Assembly: GCF_001659605.2 (NCBI RefSeq)
Contig: NC_035168.2
Location: 4,706,058 to 4,770,057, forward strand
Direction: 5' to 3'
DNA from: Manihot esculenta
Lineage: Eukaryota > Streptophyta > Magnoliopsida > Malpighiales > Euphorbiaceae
DNA: 64,000 nucleotides
Positions 1 through 11,900 of this stretch are shown piece after piece; the first letter of the stretch is position 1, and each line of letters begins with the position of its first letter. Below the pieces are notes generated by a model. It worked only from the letters and a program-made list of their open reading frames with translations, was not told the origin of the DNA and ran no database searches. The position numbers were made by a program, and so were the translations under genes.

Positions 1-15
1 CAGAGGAAAACACAG

Positions 16-205
16 ATGCAGAAGAAGGAGATCAGAAAAGAGAAGAAGAAGAAGAAGAAGAAGAAGAAGGAGAAGAAGCAGAAGAAGGAGATTGGGAAGG
101 AGGAGAAGAAGAAGAAGAAGAAGAGGAAGAAGAAGGAGATCGGAAAAGAGAAGAAGAAGAAGAAGAAGAAGAAGAAGAGGAAGAGGAAGGAGAAAGAATG
201 GGTAT
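16..205. repeat. Purine-only GAA/GAAG microsatellite tract
   Basis: The stretch is nearly pure A and G on the plus strand, built of irregular GAA, GAAG and GGA units. An open frame through it would encode only lysine, glutamate and arginine on one strand and serine-rich sequence on the other, which is typical of a microsatellite and not of a gene. Confidence 0.95.
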
Positions 206-210
206 TTTAA

Positions 211-1090
211 TCTTTTTAACTAAAATTAACGGTGATTTAACTGAAAATCTAACGGGATTGACTAATGTCATAGTTTTTAAAAATCACAGTGACTAAATTG
301 AAGTTTTTTAAAACAGATGGACAAAAGATTGCATTTCACTAAACCAGAGGGACTAAATTACAGTTTACTCAAATATAAAATATCTTACTCCAACTTTATT
401 TATCAATTAAATATTTTAAATTTAAATTTTAAATAAATAATACTTTTAAATTTTAAAAAAGAACGTTTTATTTTTTAATGGATCTATTTGATAAAAATTT
501 ATGAGTGATTCAAATATTAAAAATTAAAAAAAATAGTTTTTTTTTAAATAAAAAGACTAAGTTGAATTTAAGGAGAAGTCGGTAAAATTGAATTTTTTTT
601 CAAAAGAAAACTTTTATAGAAAAAAATTACAATAAATATAAATTATAATATATCTGAGGATGAAAAAAGTTTTTTTTTTTTTTTTTTTTTAACTGAGATG
701 AAATAAGATAATGGAAGGTAAGGTTTAAAAAATCTTTTCAATTTATCAATTTTCATGAATCAAAAAATTTAGGAGTTTTAGAGTACTCTTCTTAAATAAC
801 CATCTTTTCAAACGAAATACTTACTTTAAAACATCATATCTTACCTTCAAAAATCTCACCTTAAATATAGTATTAGTCATCTACCTACCTCAAACGCCGC
901 GTACCACTTGTCTCACGAATCCTTTTCTTTTCTTCTCTTCACCCTCACATGAGACATACCCCATCTGGATGACACCTTTGCCACTCCTTAGTTCCTACTT
1001 ATTTGCATTTCTCGACCATGCCTACTTCTTGATTCATCTTATTCTTTGATTAATTTTATTATTCAATATTGCTTATTTGCTTAAACGATA
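211..1090. other. AT-rich intergenic DNA, nothing recognised
   Basis: Homopolymer-rich AT sequence with no open frame of note. The part from 240 to 360 repeats the phrase 'gactaaatt' three times and looks like decayed repetitive DNA, but I cannot assign it. Confidence 0.6.
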
Positions 1091-1468
1091 TGATACGGAA
1101 TAATTAATTTTAAATTTTATAGCAGAATTAGATTGAGTTTAATTTTTACTGTCAACATTTTATGAAAATCCATGATATCTTTTCGAAAAGAAAATTTCGA
1201 AACGTATAACTTTCAAATGTATAACGAGAGTCTAATCACAAAGTTCGAGATAAATTTTACATTTTATTTTTCTTAGCCACTTTTATAATTTTGCATATTA
1301 GAATTTTTTTTATTATAAATAATATTTCTTTAATTATTTGAGATACTTTTTAATTTTTTAAAAATTTCAAATTTTTTTTTTTAGATTTTAGTCTCTCGTT
1401 ATATTATTTTGTTTTAGCTAAATATTATTAATTAAAACTCTTAACGGAATCTAATAAATCTTATATCA
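1091..1468 (+). repeat. Solo LTR, family S copy 1
   Basis: It begins TGATACGGA and ends TTATATCA, that is TG...CA, and is flanked by CGATA and CGATT, a near-perfect 5-bp target duplication. Two diverged relatives lie at 21458-21868 (same orientation) and about 25997-26398 (reverse). No internal retroelement sequence adjoins it, so it reads as an LTR left by recombination. The superfamily cannot be decided from the LTR alone. Confidence 0.65.
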
Positions 1469-1835
1469 CGATTAATAAAAAGATATTCGGATTTAGAAAT
1501 TAAAAATCGAATAGAATAAACAAGAAAGTGAATGGAGTATCATTTTATTATAATATAGTTTTTAATATTTTATATAAAATTGATAAATTAAATTGAAATT
1601 ATCAATTTGATTTTTTTTTATAATATCAATTCAATTTAATTTTTTTTATAATTTAAATAATTAGAAAATTAAATTAACCGAGTACACGCCTCTAATACAA
1701 AATGACCATTTAAGAGCAGCCAATCCTTACGGCTGTGGAAAGAGTTAGCTTCCTATTCCCAACTTGGGATGGTTGGAAAATGACCTCTTTGGTGGACCTC
1801 ATCTATTAACAAGACACTTACCCCTACTTCATATA
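1469..1835. other. AT-rich intergenic DNA, nothing recognised
   Basis: No open frame, RNA gene or clear repeat seen between the solo LTR and the MITE-like element. Confidence 0.6.
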
Positions 1836-2306
1836 GCTAGGAGTGAGCATTCGGTCGGTTCGGTTTAAAATCAAACTGAACCGAATGAATTAAAAACCGA
1901 AATTTTAGTGTTTATGAAAATCGAACCGAATCGATTTTGGTCAGAAACCGAATCGAACCAAATCGGTCTGATTCGGTTCGATTCGGTTCGGTTTGATCGG
2001 TTTTGATTTTTAATAATTTTTTTATTTTTTATACTTTATTTTTAATATTTTAAAATTTAATTAAAATATTTTAATCTTAATATGATTTAATTTCTCTATA
2101 TTATTGAAAAACATATTATTATCACTAATCGATTCGGTTTGGTTTTTTTAATTTTTTCTGATCAAAATCGAACCGAACCGAAATAATCGAAATTTCTAAA
2201 ATTAAAAATTAAACCGAATCAAAATGTATAAAAAACCGAATTAAATTTTTAAATTGATTCAATTCGATCAGTTTTTTCAATTTGAACCGAATACTGCGCA
2301 CCCCTG
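1836..2306. mobile_element. MITE-like element with imperfect terminal inverted repeats
   Basis: The left end (GCTAGGAGTGAGCATTCGGT) and the reverse complement of the right end (GCAGGGGTGCGCAGTATTCGG) match imperfectly over about 20 bases. CATATA flanks both sides (1830-1835 and 2307-2312), a candidate 6-bp target duplication. The interior is full of GGTTCGGTTT / AAACCGAACC-type inverted motifs, so the single strand could fold extensively. There is no coding capacity. Length (471 bp), inverted termini and AT-rich core fit a non-autonomous DNA transposon; the superfamily is not determined. Confidence 0.6.
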
Positions 2307-2312
2307 CATATA

Positions 2313-2991
2313 CATTGAAATACCTTGATCTTTCAATGGCACAAATGTCAAATTTCATAACTTCATTTCCCTTTATTATAATATTATGAAAAATGGGTAG
2401 GTCTCATTTGTGTGTTTTATTTACTAAGAAAATAAATATCAATATAAATATGGGTCATGATCACGTGGTTGGCACGCTGCCTTTGCTCACACAAGTGGAT
2501 ATTCTTGTAGTCCTCATCATTTGGATTTTGGGGATTTGGGGAAAATCTTTTGTGGTCCGATTATGTAATAAAAGTTTTTGCTTTTTCTTTTAAAAAAACT
2601 TTATGACCATTTTTAGCTAATTCATTTGTAGAATTTATGTGGAATAAAATCATGCCCATTTTTTTAAAACTTTTTGCTCTCCCTACTACCCCTTTAATGT
2701 CCAAATGATGTGACTGGTAATAGAGACCGTTGTTCAATGATAGAAGAAAAATATATATTTTCTAAGATACTAATAATAATAATGATTATTTTATATTATT
2801 TTATTTTTTTATAAAAATAACATTAAATTGATAAAGAAAGCTAATAACATATAAAATTCAATTATTTTTTACTTTTATATTTTAATTTACTAGTTTTAAT
2901 TTTGACATAATTAATCAACATTTTAAATTTTAAAGAAAATTTATCAAGATTAATAATGCAATTTGAGAGAAGATTATTCCATCTGAAGTGG
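2313..2991. other. AT-rich intergenic DNA, nothing recognised
   Basis: Short open frames at 2393-2593 and 2862-3077 have no recognisable domain and low-complexity composition. Nothing else is visible. Confidence 0.6.
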
Positions 2992-2996
2992 CATAT

Positions 2997-3490
2997 TGAT
3001 GTGGTTAAAATGAGATTGTTTTGCAATTGGTCAATCTGGAAAAAAAGAAAAGCGAACTGATTATAGCAGCCACTCAAACGCTCAAGTTAATAAACGGAAG
3101 AAAATAGCAAGTGTAATGAGATATTTTAAGTTCAAGAGTAGTTGTGAAAAAATGCGTACCTTGGTATCTGTGTTCATCAGCTTTTATACTGTAAGAAGAT
3201 GAAAATGGTTATTGAATATCTTGAAAATCTTACTAGCACCAGCTAGTGGATACGAGATCCCGCGATTATAGTTGTGATGATAATCTGCTAGATTGCTCTA
3301 TAACGGTAACTTTCTGTGAGGCCTTGTCCTATAATTGAGAGGGTGACTCTCAGTGAAGGATCAAGGACTACGGTGTTCGGGTCTTTCTTTCCATAAGTGG
3401 GACCACGTATCAGCTTATCAGATTCTTACCATATAATCTTATCTTATGGTCACAGCTCATGACACACTTTGGGTGAATATTATCATATCA
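2997..3490 (-). repeat. Element E 3' LTR
   Basis: On the plus strand it starts TGATGTGG and ends ATATCA. It aligns by eye over most of its length with 19933-20299 and, in reverse complement, with the K LTRs at 37634-38602. The minus strand carries a TATA-like CAGTATAAAAG near 3183. Many differences from its partner indicate age. Confidence 0.82.
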
Positions 3491-3745
3491 GAAGTCTCCC
3501 ATCAGTCTTCGATTCTTCAGATTTGAAGCTTACAATTGTTTTTCATGATTTTAGAACTAACATGCGATAATGTACCTAGCGGTTTCCCGCTTGTGGCATC
3601 GGTGTAAAATACGTTGGAAATTTTTATTTAATGAGACAAACACCCGGTCATGGGTCTAGCAGATACCCGCATCGTGGCCTTGGCATAAAATGCTTTGGAC
3701 AAATTTTGTTTAGCGGGACTAACATCCAGACATGGGCATGGCGGA
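3491..3745 (-). repeat. Element E 3' untranslated tandem repeat, first part
   Basis: Diverged units containing phrases such as 'cacccggtcatggg' and 'gcatcgtggcc' recur about every 80 bases. They match, in reverse complement, the 78-bp repeat of element K (34830-35270). The array is interrupted by H and continues at 6103. Confidence 0.65.
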
Positions 3746-4270
3746 TGTAACAGCCCGGAAACCGAACTGCTACCGGCACTAGGATCCAGATCGACTTAAG
3801 GTCGCCGGGACCCGTAGTAAGCCTGTTATACTGTCTGTGTACCTGTGAAATCCCATACATGATCATACATTTTCTGTCAAACCATTAAAGCTTGTCTTTC
3901 CTCCAGGGCTTAACCTGTGCAAGCACTATATCTGGTCTATCAACTCATAGTGTTAAGCCTGGTTTTCTCATAGACATCATCAATAAAGGAAACATACATA
4001 CATAAACTGACCATGTATCTACAACAAGGGATTACAACTCTCTAAGTCAAGCACAAGTCTATACACTGTACACTATCTCTTTACAATTACATGTCCATAT
4101 TAGCTATTACATAACTTTTCTTCTTGCAAACCCTGCTGGACTCCCTCTGGACTCTGAACCTGCAAACCTGGGGGATAGGGGAGAGGAATGAGCTATACAA
4201 GCCCAATGAGCAGAACTATAAAACATGAGTTAAAAACATGATCTCATGGAATGCACTACATCACATCATC

Positions 4271-4690
4271 TCAGGGATCAGACATGACCACCAACAATCC
4301 CACTCAAGGATGCCTGACTTAGCCAGGTCTTACAACCTCCGTCTGCCTGGCCCGGCCAGGTCTTACACTCTGCCTGCCTGGCCCAGCCAGGTCTTACTAT
4401 CTCTGCTGCCTGATCTAATCAGGTCTTACCTACAGATGGCTGCCTGGCCCGGCCAGGTCTTATACATCACATCATCTCAGGGATCAGACATCTCAGGGAT
4501 CAGACATGACCACCAACAATCCCACTCAAGGATGCCTGACCTAGCCAGGTCTTACAACCTCCGTCTGCCTGGCCCGGCCAGGTCTTACACTCTGCCTGCC
4601 TGGCCCAGCCAGGTCTTACTATCTCTGCTGCCTGATCGAATCAGGTCTTACCTACAGATGGCTGCCTGGCCCGGCCAGGTCTTATAACAG
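4271..4690. repeat. Two-copy 221-bp tandem repeat with shorter internal units, in LTR H
   Basis: The phrase CAGGGATCAGACATGACC begins copies near 4272 and 4492. Within each copy GGCCAGGTCTTAC-like sub-units repeat about every 30 bases. It occupies the position where A, B and F carry unrelated minisatellites. Confidence 0.85.
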
Positions 4691-5054
4691 AGTTTGGGCT
4701 ATTGGAGTCGCCTTGGTCTATCCACAGCCTCATACGCATCGTATTATGCAATGCATCATATTCGTGAAACTAATGCACTCATCCTACTAGACTCATTATG
4801 ATGCATGATAATGCTCAAAGCAGTTTAAGTCTGAAAAGAGAAGTTCCACTCACCTCTGGCTGACTCTGTACTAACTCTGCAGGTTCTAAAACAGTGCTCA
4901 CTGCTAACTTCCCTGATTCCTCTGGTCCATTCCTACACAGGTGGACTCAAAGAGGGACCAAACTAACTCAAGAACATCTCTACGAAACTCCCTAAAAACC
5001 CTCTAACAGATCCCCAAACAATAACATAAAACATGCAAAAGAAAGCTGGACAGG

Positions 5055-5300
5055 GCACGTTCGGCGGCAGGTTCGGCCGCCGAAACCCCTCTCCAGAGAC
5101 GAAACTCATGCATGTTCGGCGGCACCTTCGGCAGCCGAAAGTCTCGTCCAGAGACGAAACTCAACCTTCGGCGGCACTTTCGGCGGCCGAACCTTGCCTC
5201 CAGAGATGAAAGTCCCAAGTTTCGGGGGCAAGCTTTGGCAGCCGAAACTGCCTCCACAAGGGGTTCGGCGGCCGAACCTTCCTTCGGCGGCCGAACCTGG
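5055..5300. repeat. TTCGGCGGCCGAA palindrome array, leader side of LTR H
   Basis: Several copies of TTCGGCGGC/TTCGGCAGCC palindromes spaced by degenerate units with 'agagacgaaact'. In LTR sense orientation this is downstream of the TATA box. Confidence 0.9.
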
Positions 5301-5823
5301 TTTTGCCCGTTGGGCAGAACCCTGCTCTGTTTCATGCAACCTTTTCCCCAACTCCTCTCAACATGCATATCAACTACTCCCAACTAGCATATACACATAT
5401 ATATGCACAAAGGGGTCTAAAACTAACCTAAAACCCCAAACAAACATAGCACATAACACTCAAACATGCTTGAACACCAAAGATCACCAAAAACCTCACC
5501 TAAACCTAAACATGCATACTACCCACACAACCTGCATAAAACCTTCAAAAATCCTCAAAGAAGCTCAGGATCTTCACTTACCTCTTAAGGAACTTGAGGA
5601 TGAAGGATCCTAACGTGGAGATATGGAGAAATCCTCTCTCACAGCTCCAAGCTTCAAAACTTGGTTATTTTGCTCAAATCTTCAAAACAACAACAAAACT
5701 CTTAAAAACTTTGAAGGATTTGGTGAAAAACATGAAAATCATCAAAGTCAACGTGAGAAGGTTTTGGCTCACCTCTGGCTGCAAGTGGAGGAGAAATATC
5801 CTCCTTCCACCGACCTTTGGCCC

Positions 5824-5831
5824 TTTTATAG
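5824..5831 (-). promoter_or_regulatory. Putative TATA box of LTR H
   Basis: CTATAAAA on the minus strand, in a segment (GGCCAGCCACCTATAAAAGG) conserved in the A and F LTRs. A second palindrome cluster (5850-5925) lies immediately upstream in transcription sense. Confidence 0.6.
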
Positions 5832-6102
5832 GTGGCTGGCCAGACCACCTTCGGCAGCCGAACGTGAATCCGAAACCATGCAATGTTCGACGGCCGAAAG
5901 TGACCTTCGGCGGCCGAACCTTTGCATTTCTCCCTTATTGCTTTTCTTTCAAAACTCAATTTCTTTCACACTTGAAAACATTCAAAACTCTTAAAACACA
6001 CATGAAAACATATGTCTTACCCTTCTCGAGGGTTCCGACACCCGAGATTCCACCAGACGACAGGAATTCCGAGGCCGGACTCGAGCCGGGTATTACAGCG
6101 GA

Positions 6103-6240
6103 TACCCGCCTTAACGAGACTAACACCTAGTTATGGACCTAGCGGATATTTGCCTTGTGCCCTTGCCTAGCAATTATCCACCTTGTGGCGTTGTTCTTGT
6201 CTCCATACTTTCATTCATCTAGCATTTCTGATATCCAAAA
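6103..6240 (-). repeat. Element E 3' tandem repeat, continuation after H
   Basis: 'gactaacacctagttatgg' and 'gcggatatttgcc' continue the repeat interrupted at 3745. Confidence 0.55.
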
Positions 6241-6550
6241 GGGTTTGAAGAATACATCATAGTTTCATTTATAGCATTTTCATAAATTATAAGTATTCTT
6301 TTAAGAATAATTAAAAGACTTGGTCATCTAACTTGATTAATTTTAAAACTCGAGATTTGAGTTAGGAGCTGAATATTTATAATATTCTACTTCTATAGGC
6401 CCTTATTACCACTCGGTTCTCCGGTAATTACGTGAATAACCTCCACGAGTTCATTTTCATCAGAATTGGCTGTTGTCTTTTATAGCAAACTTTTGGGGCG
6501 TGTCGTCCCTTATCAATCTCTCAATTTCATCTTTTAGTTGTCAACATTCT
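6240..6550 (-). pseudogene. Element E gag relic, downstream of the zinc-knuckle break
   Basis: On the minus strand, sequence next to the insertion point encodes a decayed version of the segment that in element C reads CFQLIAEIERLIKRG. Here DEIERLIR is recognisable among stops. The upstream half of the zinc knuckle (HGH-like) is on the other side of element A at 16415-16445, so A landed inside the knuckle. The rest of this segment has no recognisable coding content. Confidence 0.6.
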
Positions 6551-7177
6551 TGTAACGACGCGAAGATCGGACCGCTACCGGCGCTAGGATCCGGGTCGAC
6601 TTAAGGCCGCCGGGACCCGTAGCAAGCCTGACATATAACCTGTAAACCTGTATAATCCCATACATGATCAACAACATGCATAAAAATTAAAACTTTTCTT
6701 CATACATACTGTCATCAACTAACTCAACCTGTACATACTCTGATCATAAACATAACATAGTCCCTCTGTGGGATCTCATCAAGCCTTAAAGGCAAAACAA
6801 CCTGTGTTGAGTTAGTTTACATAAACATCATAATATAAGACCATGTATATACAAAAGGGATTAACAATATATTATGGTCAAGCACAACTCTATCCTCAAT
6901 GACCTCATTACATAACATCCTGAATATTTTTACATTTCATCATAATACAATTGTCATGTCCACAACTAACTATTACATACATATGACTTTTTCTCGTCTC
7001 GCCTTCTCTATCTATCCCGTACCTGCAAACCTGGGGGTTAGGGGAGAGGGGTGAGCTAGACGCCCAGTGAGTAGAACTATAAAAAGAATATTTAAAACAT
7101 GCTATCATGAAATGCGTCACTGCACAAACAAATCACATCACGGATGGACTGATTCAAAAAAAATCCCTCAACTCCAT

Positions 7178-7288
7178 GCCCGGCCCTATTATGGGCACCA
7201 CAGGACTTCGTATTGCCCGGCCCTATTATGGGCACCACAGGACTTCGTATTGCCCGGCCCTATTATGGGCACCACAGGACTTCGTATA
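7178..7288. repeat. Three-copy 37-bp minisatellite in A left LTR
   Basis: GCCCGGCCCTATTATGGGC begins each unit at 7178, 7215 and 7252. The same three copies occur in the right LTR at about 14781-14891. Confidence 0.95.
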
Positions 7289-7659
7289 TAGAAGGCTAAT
7301 GAATCATCCTAATGTCCATCCACTATCATCTATCACAACAATACAATGCGGCATAGTCGTGAATTCTAATGCAAACATCCTATAATATGATCATGATGCA
7401 TGAAGCATGATAAAAGCATTTCATTTCTCAATTTAAAAAGGTTAAGTTTAGTTCCACTCACCTCTGGCTGACTCTGACAAACTCTGTAGCAGCTGGCTCA
7501 CTGCTGGGGTCCTTGGTTCCTCGGGTCCGAACCTACACAGGTGGACTCCAATGAGGGACCAAACACACATAAACATAACTCTAATATATTCCCCGAAAAC
7601 CCCCTAAAACATCCTGAAAATATCACATAGAGATATGCATGAAGTGGCTGAACAGGGCA

Positions 7660-7905
7660 CTTTCGGCGGCACCTTCGGCGGCCGAAAGTCCTGGACAGAT
7701 CCGAAAGTCAGGCACTTTCGGCGGCACCTTCGGCGGCCGAAAGTCCCAGACAGAGACGAAACTCGGGTAGGTTCGGCGGCACCTTCGGCGGCCGAAAGTC
7801 CCAGACAGAGACGAAAGTCTCTTTTCGGGGGCAACTTCGGCAGCCGAAAGGCCTGCCTCCCCAGCCATGTTCGGCGGCCGAAAGTGCCTTCGGCTGCCGA
7901 ACTTG
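7660..7905. repeat. Leader-side palindrome array in A left LTR
   Basis: Roughly 70-bp units each carry TTCGGCGGCACC followed by TTCGGCGGCCGAAAG, spaced by 'cccagacagagacgaaa'. The equivalent array in the right LTR is about 15263-15508. Confidence 0.92.
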
Positions 7906-8427
7906 GTTTCTGCCAAAGGGCAGAAACTCGGTTCCTTTGTGCATTTTTGCCTCCAAACTCACCAATCATGCATATATCTCAACCAAAACAAGCATACAAG
8001 TTCCTAGGGGCCTCAAAACATCAAATACCCCAACTACAACACTTCAAGCATACTCAAACAAGCCACATTGTCCAAAAATCACATAAAACCTAACATTTGC
8101 TTAAAAACTCATACAACCCTATACATGCCATTCTACCCCATAAAATCACTTAAAACGTACTTAAAACATGCATTGAGCTTAAGATCGGCTCTTACCTCTT
8201 GAAGATCGAGAGAGAGGCGACCTAAACTTGGAGATCCAAGAAAATGAGCTCCTGAGTTCCCAAAGCTCCAAAACTTGTTTCAAAAGTCCAAAACCTTCAA
8301 TGCAAGCTTAAAACTCAAGAAAAATGGTGGGGATTTGGAGGAAAAACACTAGATTTGCAAAGGGAAGGTCGGAAGCTTGCTGTGGCCGAAAATGGGAGAA
8401 AACTCACCCATTTCGGCTAAGTGCCCC

Positions 8428-8435
8428 TTTTATAG
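8428..8435 (-). promoter_or_regulatory. Putative TATA box of A left LTR
   Basis: CTATAAAA on the minus strand in the conserved context GGCCAGCCACCTATAAAAGG. The identical site in the right (5') LTR, the one that would drive the element, is 16031-16038. Confidence 0.6.
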
Positions 8436-8793
8436 GTGGCTGGCCAGGCCACGTTCGGGGGCCGAATGCGCTCCCGCATCCATGCAATGTTCGGCGGCCG
8501 AACTTGACTTTCGGCGGCCGAAACTGGACTTCCCCAACTCATGCTTTCGGGGGCCTAACGTGCCTCCAAAACGCATGCATGTTCGGCAGCCGAACTTGAC
8601 TTTCGGCGGCCGAACCTGGGTTTTCCTCCAAGGACTTTTCAGGCAAAAGCTCATTTAGTTTCATACTTTAAAACCATTAAAAACATGAAAGCATTTTATA
8701 AAACATGATTCTACCCTTCTAGAGATCTCCGACATCCGAGATTCCACCGGACGGTAGGAATTCCGATACCAGAGTCTAGCCGGGTATTACATT

Positions 8794-8804
8794 CTCCCCC
8801 CCTT
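8794..8804 (-). other. Polypurine tract of element A
   Basis: AAGGGGGGGAG on the minus strand, two to three bases from the 3' LTR, where plus-strand DNA synthesis would be primed. A 22-base inverted repeat (8807-8828) precedes it. Confidence 0.85.
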
Positions 8805-8900
8805 AAGAACATTTGTCCCCGAATGTTCCTCACTAGCACACATAGCATGGCAAGGAACATAACACATATACAAGGCATATAAACACATAGGGATCTAACC

Positions 8901-11900
8901 TTAAAAGAGATGAGGGTACTGCTGGAGCATAGACTCCCGTGTCTCCCAAGTGCATTCCTCTAAATTGTGGTGGTTCCACAGGACTTTCACCATCGTGATT
9001 TCCTTGTTTCTTAACTTTCTGATCTGGGTGTCTATGATCCGTACTGGCTGTTCAACATAGGTGAGATCCTCTTGGACCTCCACATCAGGCTCACTAAGAA
9101 CCTTGCTTGGATCTGACACAAACTTCCTCAACATTGAAACATGGAAAACCGGATGGATTCTTTCCATTGAAGCAGGTAAATCCAGCTTGTACGACACATT
9201 CCCAATCTTTTGCAAGATTTCAAAGGGTCCGATGTATCGTGGGGCTAGTTTACCCTTCTTCCCGAAGCGAACCACTCCCTTCATTGGAGACACCTTGAGC
9301 AATACCAGATCCCCCTCCTGAAACTCTAACTGTCTTCTGCGGACGTCTGCATAGCTCTTCTGTCTGCTTGCAGCAGTCTTGATTCTTTCTCTGATTATGG
9401 GTACCACCCTGCTAGTGATCTCTACTAACTCAGGCCCTGCCAAGGCCTTTTCTCCAACTTCCTCCCAGCAAACAGGTGATCTGCACTTCCTTCCGTACAA
9501 AGCTTCATATGGAGCCATCCCGATGCTAGCATGATGGCTGTTGTTGTAGGCAAACTCCACCAAAGGTAGATGCTGCCTCCAAGAACCGCCAAAGTCTAGT
9601 GCACACATTCTGAGCATATCCTCGATAGTCTGGATGGTCCTTTCTGACTGTCCATCAGTCTGGGGGTGGAAGGCAGTACTGAAATCCAACCTAGTACCCA
9701 TGGCATTCTGCAGACTCCGTCAAAATCTGGAGGTGAACTGGGGCCCTCTATCTGACACTATAGAAACAGGAACCCCATGCAGTCTGACTATCTCATCCAC
9801 ATACACCTGCGCCAACTTGTCCACAGAGTAGCCACTCCTGACAGGAATGAAGTGAGCAGATTTGGTGAGTCTGTCCACAATCACCCATATGGAGTCCAAT
9901 CTGTTGGACGTCGCCGGTAGCCCCACTACGAAGTCCATAGCTATATTCTCCCATTTCCACTCTGGAATAGGTAGCGGGTTAAGCATTCCAGCCGGCTTCT
10001 GATGTTCCAGCTTCACCCTTTGACATACTTCGCAGGCTGACACAAACTGTGCCACTTCTTTCTTCATAGCTGGCCACCAATAAACCTTCTTTAGATCTCG
10101 ATACATCTTGGTGGCTCCGGGGTGAATGCTGTATCTTGCACTATGAGCTTCTCTCATAATGTCTCCTTTTAGCCCAATGTCATCTGGTACACATAGTCTG
10201 CTCCCATAGCGGAGGATCCCCTTACTGTCGAATCTGTACTCGCTATCATTGCCTGACTGAACAGTCCTGGCAACCTTCACTAACTCCGGGTCCTCATGCT
10301 GTTTCTGAGCCACCTGCTCCAGAAACACGGGTGCTACTCTCATCTGGGCCACTAAGGCACCTGTACCAGACAACTCCAACTGTAGACCTTCCTCAATAAG
10401 CTTGTAGAACTCCTTCACCACTGGTCTCCTCTCTGCCGCGATGTGGGATAGACTGCCTAGTGACTTCCGGCTTAGGGCGTCTGCCACGACATTCGCCTTA
10501 CCCGGATGATACTGAATCTTGCAATCGTAGTCACTCAGCAGCTCCACCCATCTCCTCTGTCTCAAATTCAAATCTCTTTGACTCAGGATGTACTGTAGGC
10601 TCTTATGATCTGTAAAGATCTCACATTTTACCCCATAGAGGTAGTGCCTCCACATCTTGAGTGCAAAGATTACTGCTGCCATCTCAAGGTCATGTGTGGG
10701 GTAATTCAACTCATGCTTCTTTAGCTGCCTAGAAGCATAAGCAATCACCCTCTCATTCTGCATAAGCACACAACCCAGTCCCACACGGGACGCATCACAA
10801 AAGACTGTAAAGTCCTCTCCACTAGATGGTAGAGCTAACACTGGTGCTGAAGTCAACCTCTTCTTAAGCTCTTCAAAACTCTCTTCGCACTGGTCGGTCC
10901 ACAGAAACTTCTGATTCTTCCTGGTCAGTCTGGTCAGAGGAGCTGCTATTTTCGAGAAGTCCTGAACGAACCTCCTGTAGTAACCTGCCAAACCCAGGAC
11001 ACTCCTGATCTCCGTCACTGAAGTGGGTCTAGGCCAGTTAGCCACAGTTTCTGTCTTCTTGGGATCTACCTCAATACCATTCTCTGACACTACATGTCCC
11101 AAGAACGAAATGCTCCTCAGCCAGAACTCACATTTAGAGAATTTGGCATACAAGCCATGTTCCCTCAAAGTCTGCAAGACCAACCGCAGATGATGGGCAT
11201 GCTCCTCTGCATTCCTGGAATACACCAAGATATCATCTATGAAGACAATAACAAAGTGATCCAGGTACTGGCTAAACACTCTGTTCATGAGATCCATGAA
11301 TGCTGCAGGGGCGTTAGTTAACCCGAACGACATCACAAGGAACTCAAAATGCCCATATCTGGTCCTGAAAGCCGTCTTTGGCACATCCTCTTCCCTTATC
11401 CTTAGCTGATGGTACCCCGATCTTAGATCTATTTTGGAGAAACAACCCGCTCCTGCTAGCTGGTCGAATAGATCATCGATCCTTGGCAGAGGGTACCTAT
11501 TCTTGGTAGTGACTTTGTTCAACTGCCTGTAGTCGATACAAAGTCTAAGGGATCCATCCTTCTTTCTTACAAACAAGACCGGAGCACCCCAAGGTGAGGT
11601 ACTCTGTCGGATGAAACCCTTTTCTACCAGCTCTTGCAATTGCTCTTTCAACTCCTTTAACTCGGCTGGAGCCATCCTGTAGGGAGGGATAGAGATCGGT
11701 CTAGTGCCAGGCACCAACTCTATCTCGAACTCTATCTCCCTAGCAGGTGGTAAACCTGGAAGCTCATCAGGAAAGACATCCTGAAACTCTCTGACAACTG
11801 GCACCGAGGCCGGCTCCCTGACCTGACTGTCTAGCTCTCTCACATGAGCTAAGTACCCCTGACATCCCTTCCTAAGCAACCTACGAGCCTGAAGAGCTGA

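Larger units (their letters stand above)
3746..6097 (-). mobile_element. Element H: solo LTR of a chromovirus-type gypsy element
   Basis: A 2352-bp unit starting TGTAACAGCC and ending TATTACA, with a perfect target duplication GCGGA at 3741-3745 and 6098-6102. It shares LTR landmarks with elements A, B and F: terminal block near 'ccgctaccggcactaggatcc', two clusters of TTCGGCGGCCGAA-like palindromes, a minus-strand TATA box, and the conserved block near the U3 edge. No internal region is present, so it is a solo LTR formed by LTR-LTR recombination after insertion into E. Confidence 0.9.
6551..8791 (-). repeat. Element A 3' LTR (left copy)
   Basis: A 2241-bp LTR, TGTAACG...TATTACA. It contains a three-copy 37-bp minisatellite (7178-7288), a leader-side palindrome array (7660-7905), a minus-strand TATA box (8428-8435) and a U3 palindrome array (8450-8625). 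Confidence 0.93.

Noticed and set aside
16..210. Open frame of Lys/Glu/Arg repeats
   Set aside because: It is a translation of the purine microsatellite; there is no complexity and no gene context.
5003..8654. Many overlapping 60-150-residue frames on both strands in the LTRs of H and A
   Set aside because: CG-rich palindromic arrays lack stop codons in several frames at once. The frames shift with repeat number and have no domains. The same holds at 15207-16277, 17759-18854, 45022-45345, 50461-50784, 54930-55916 and 62622-63580.
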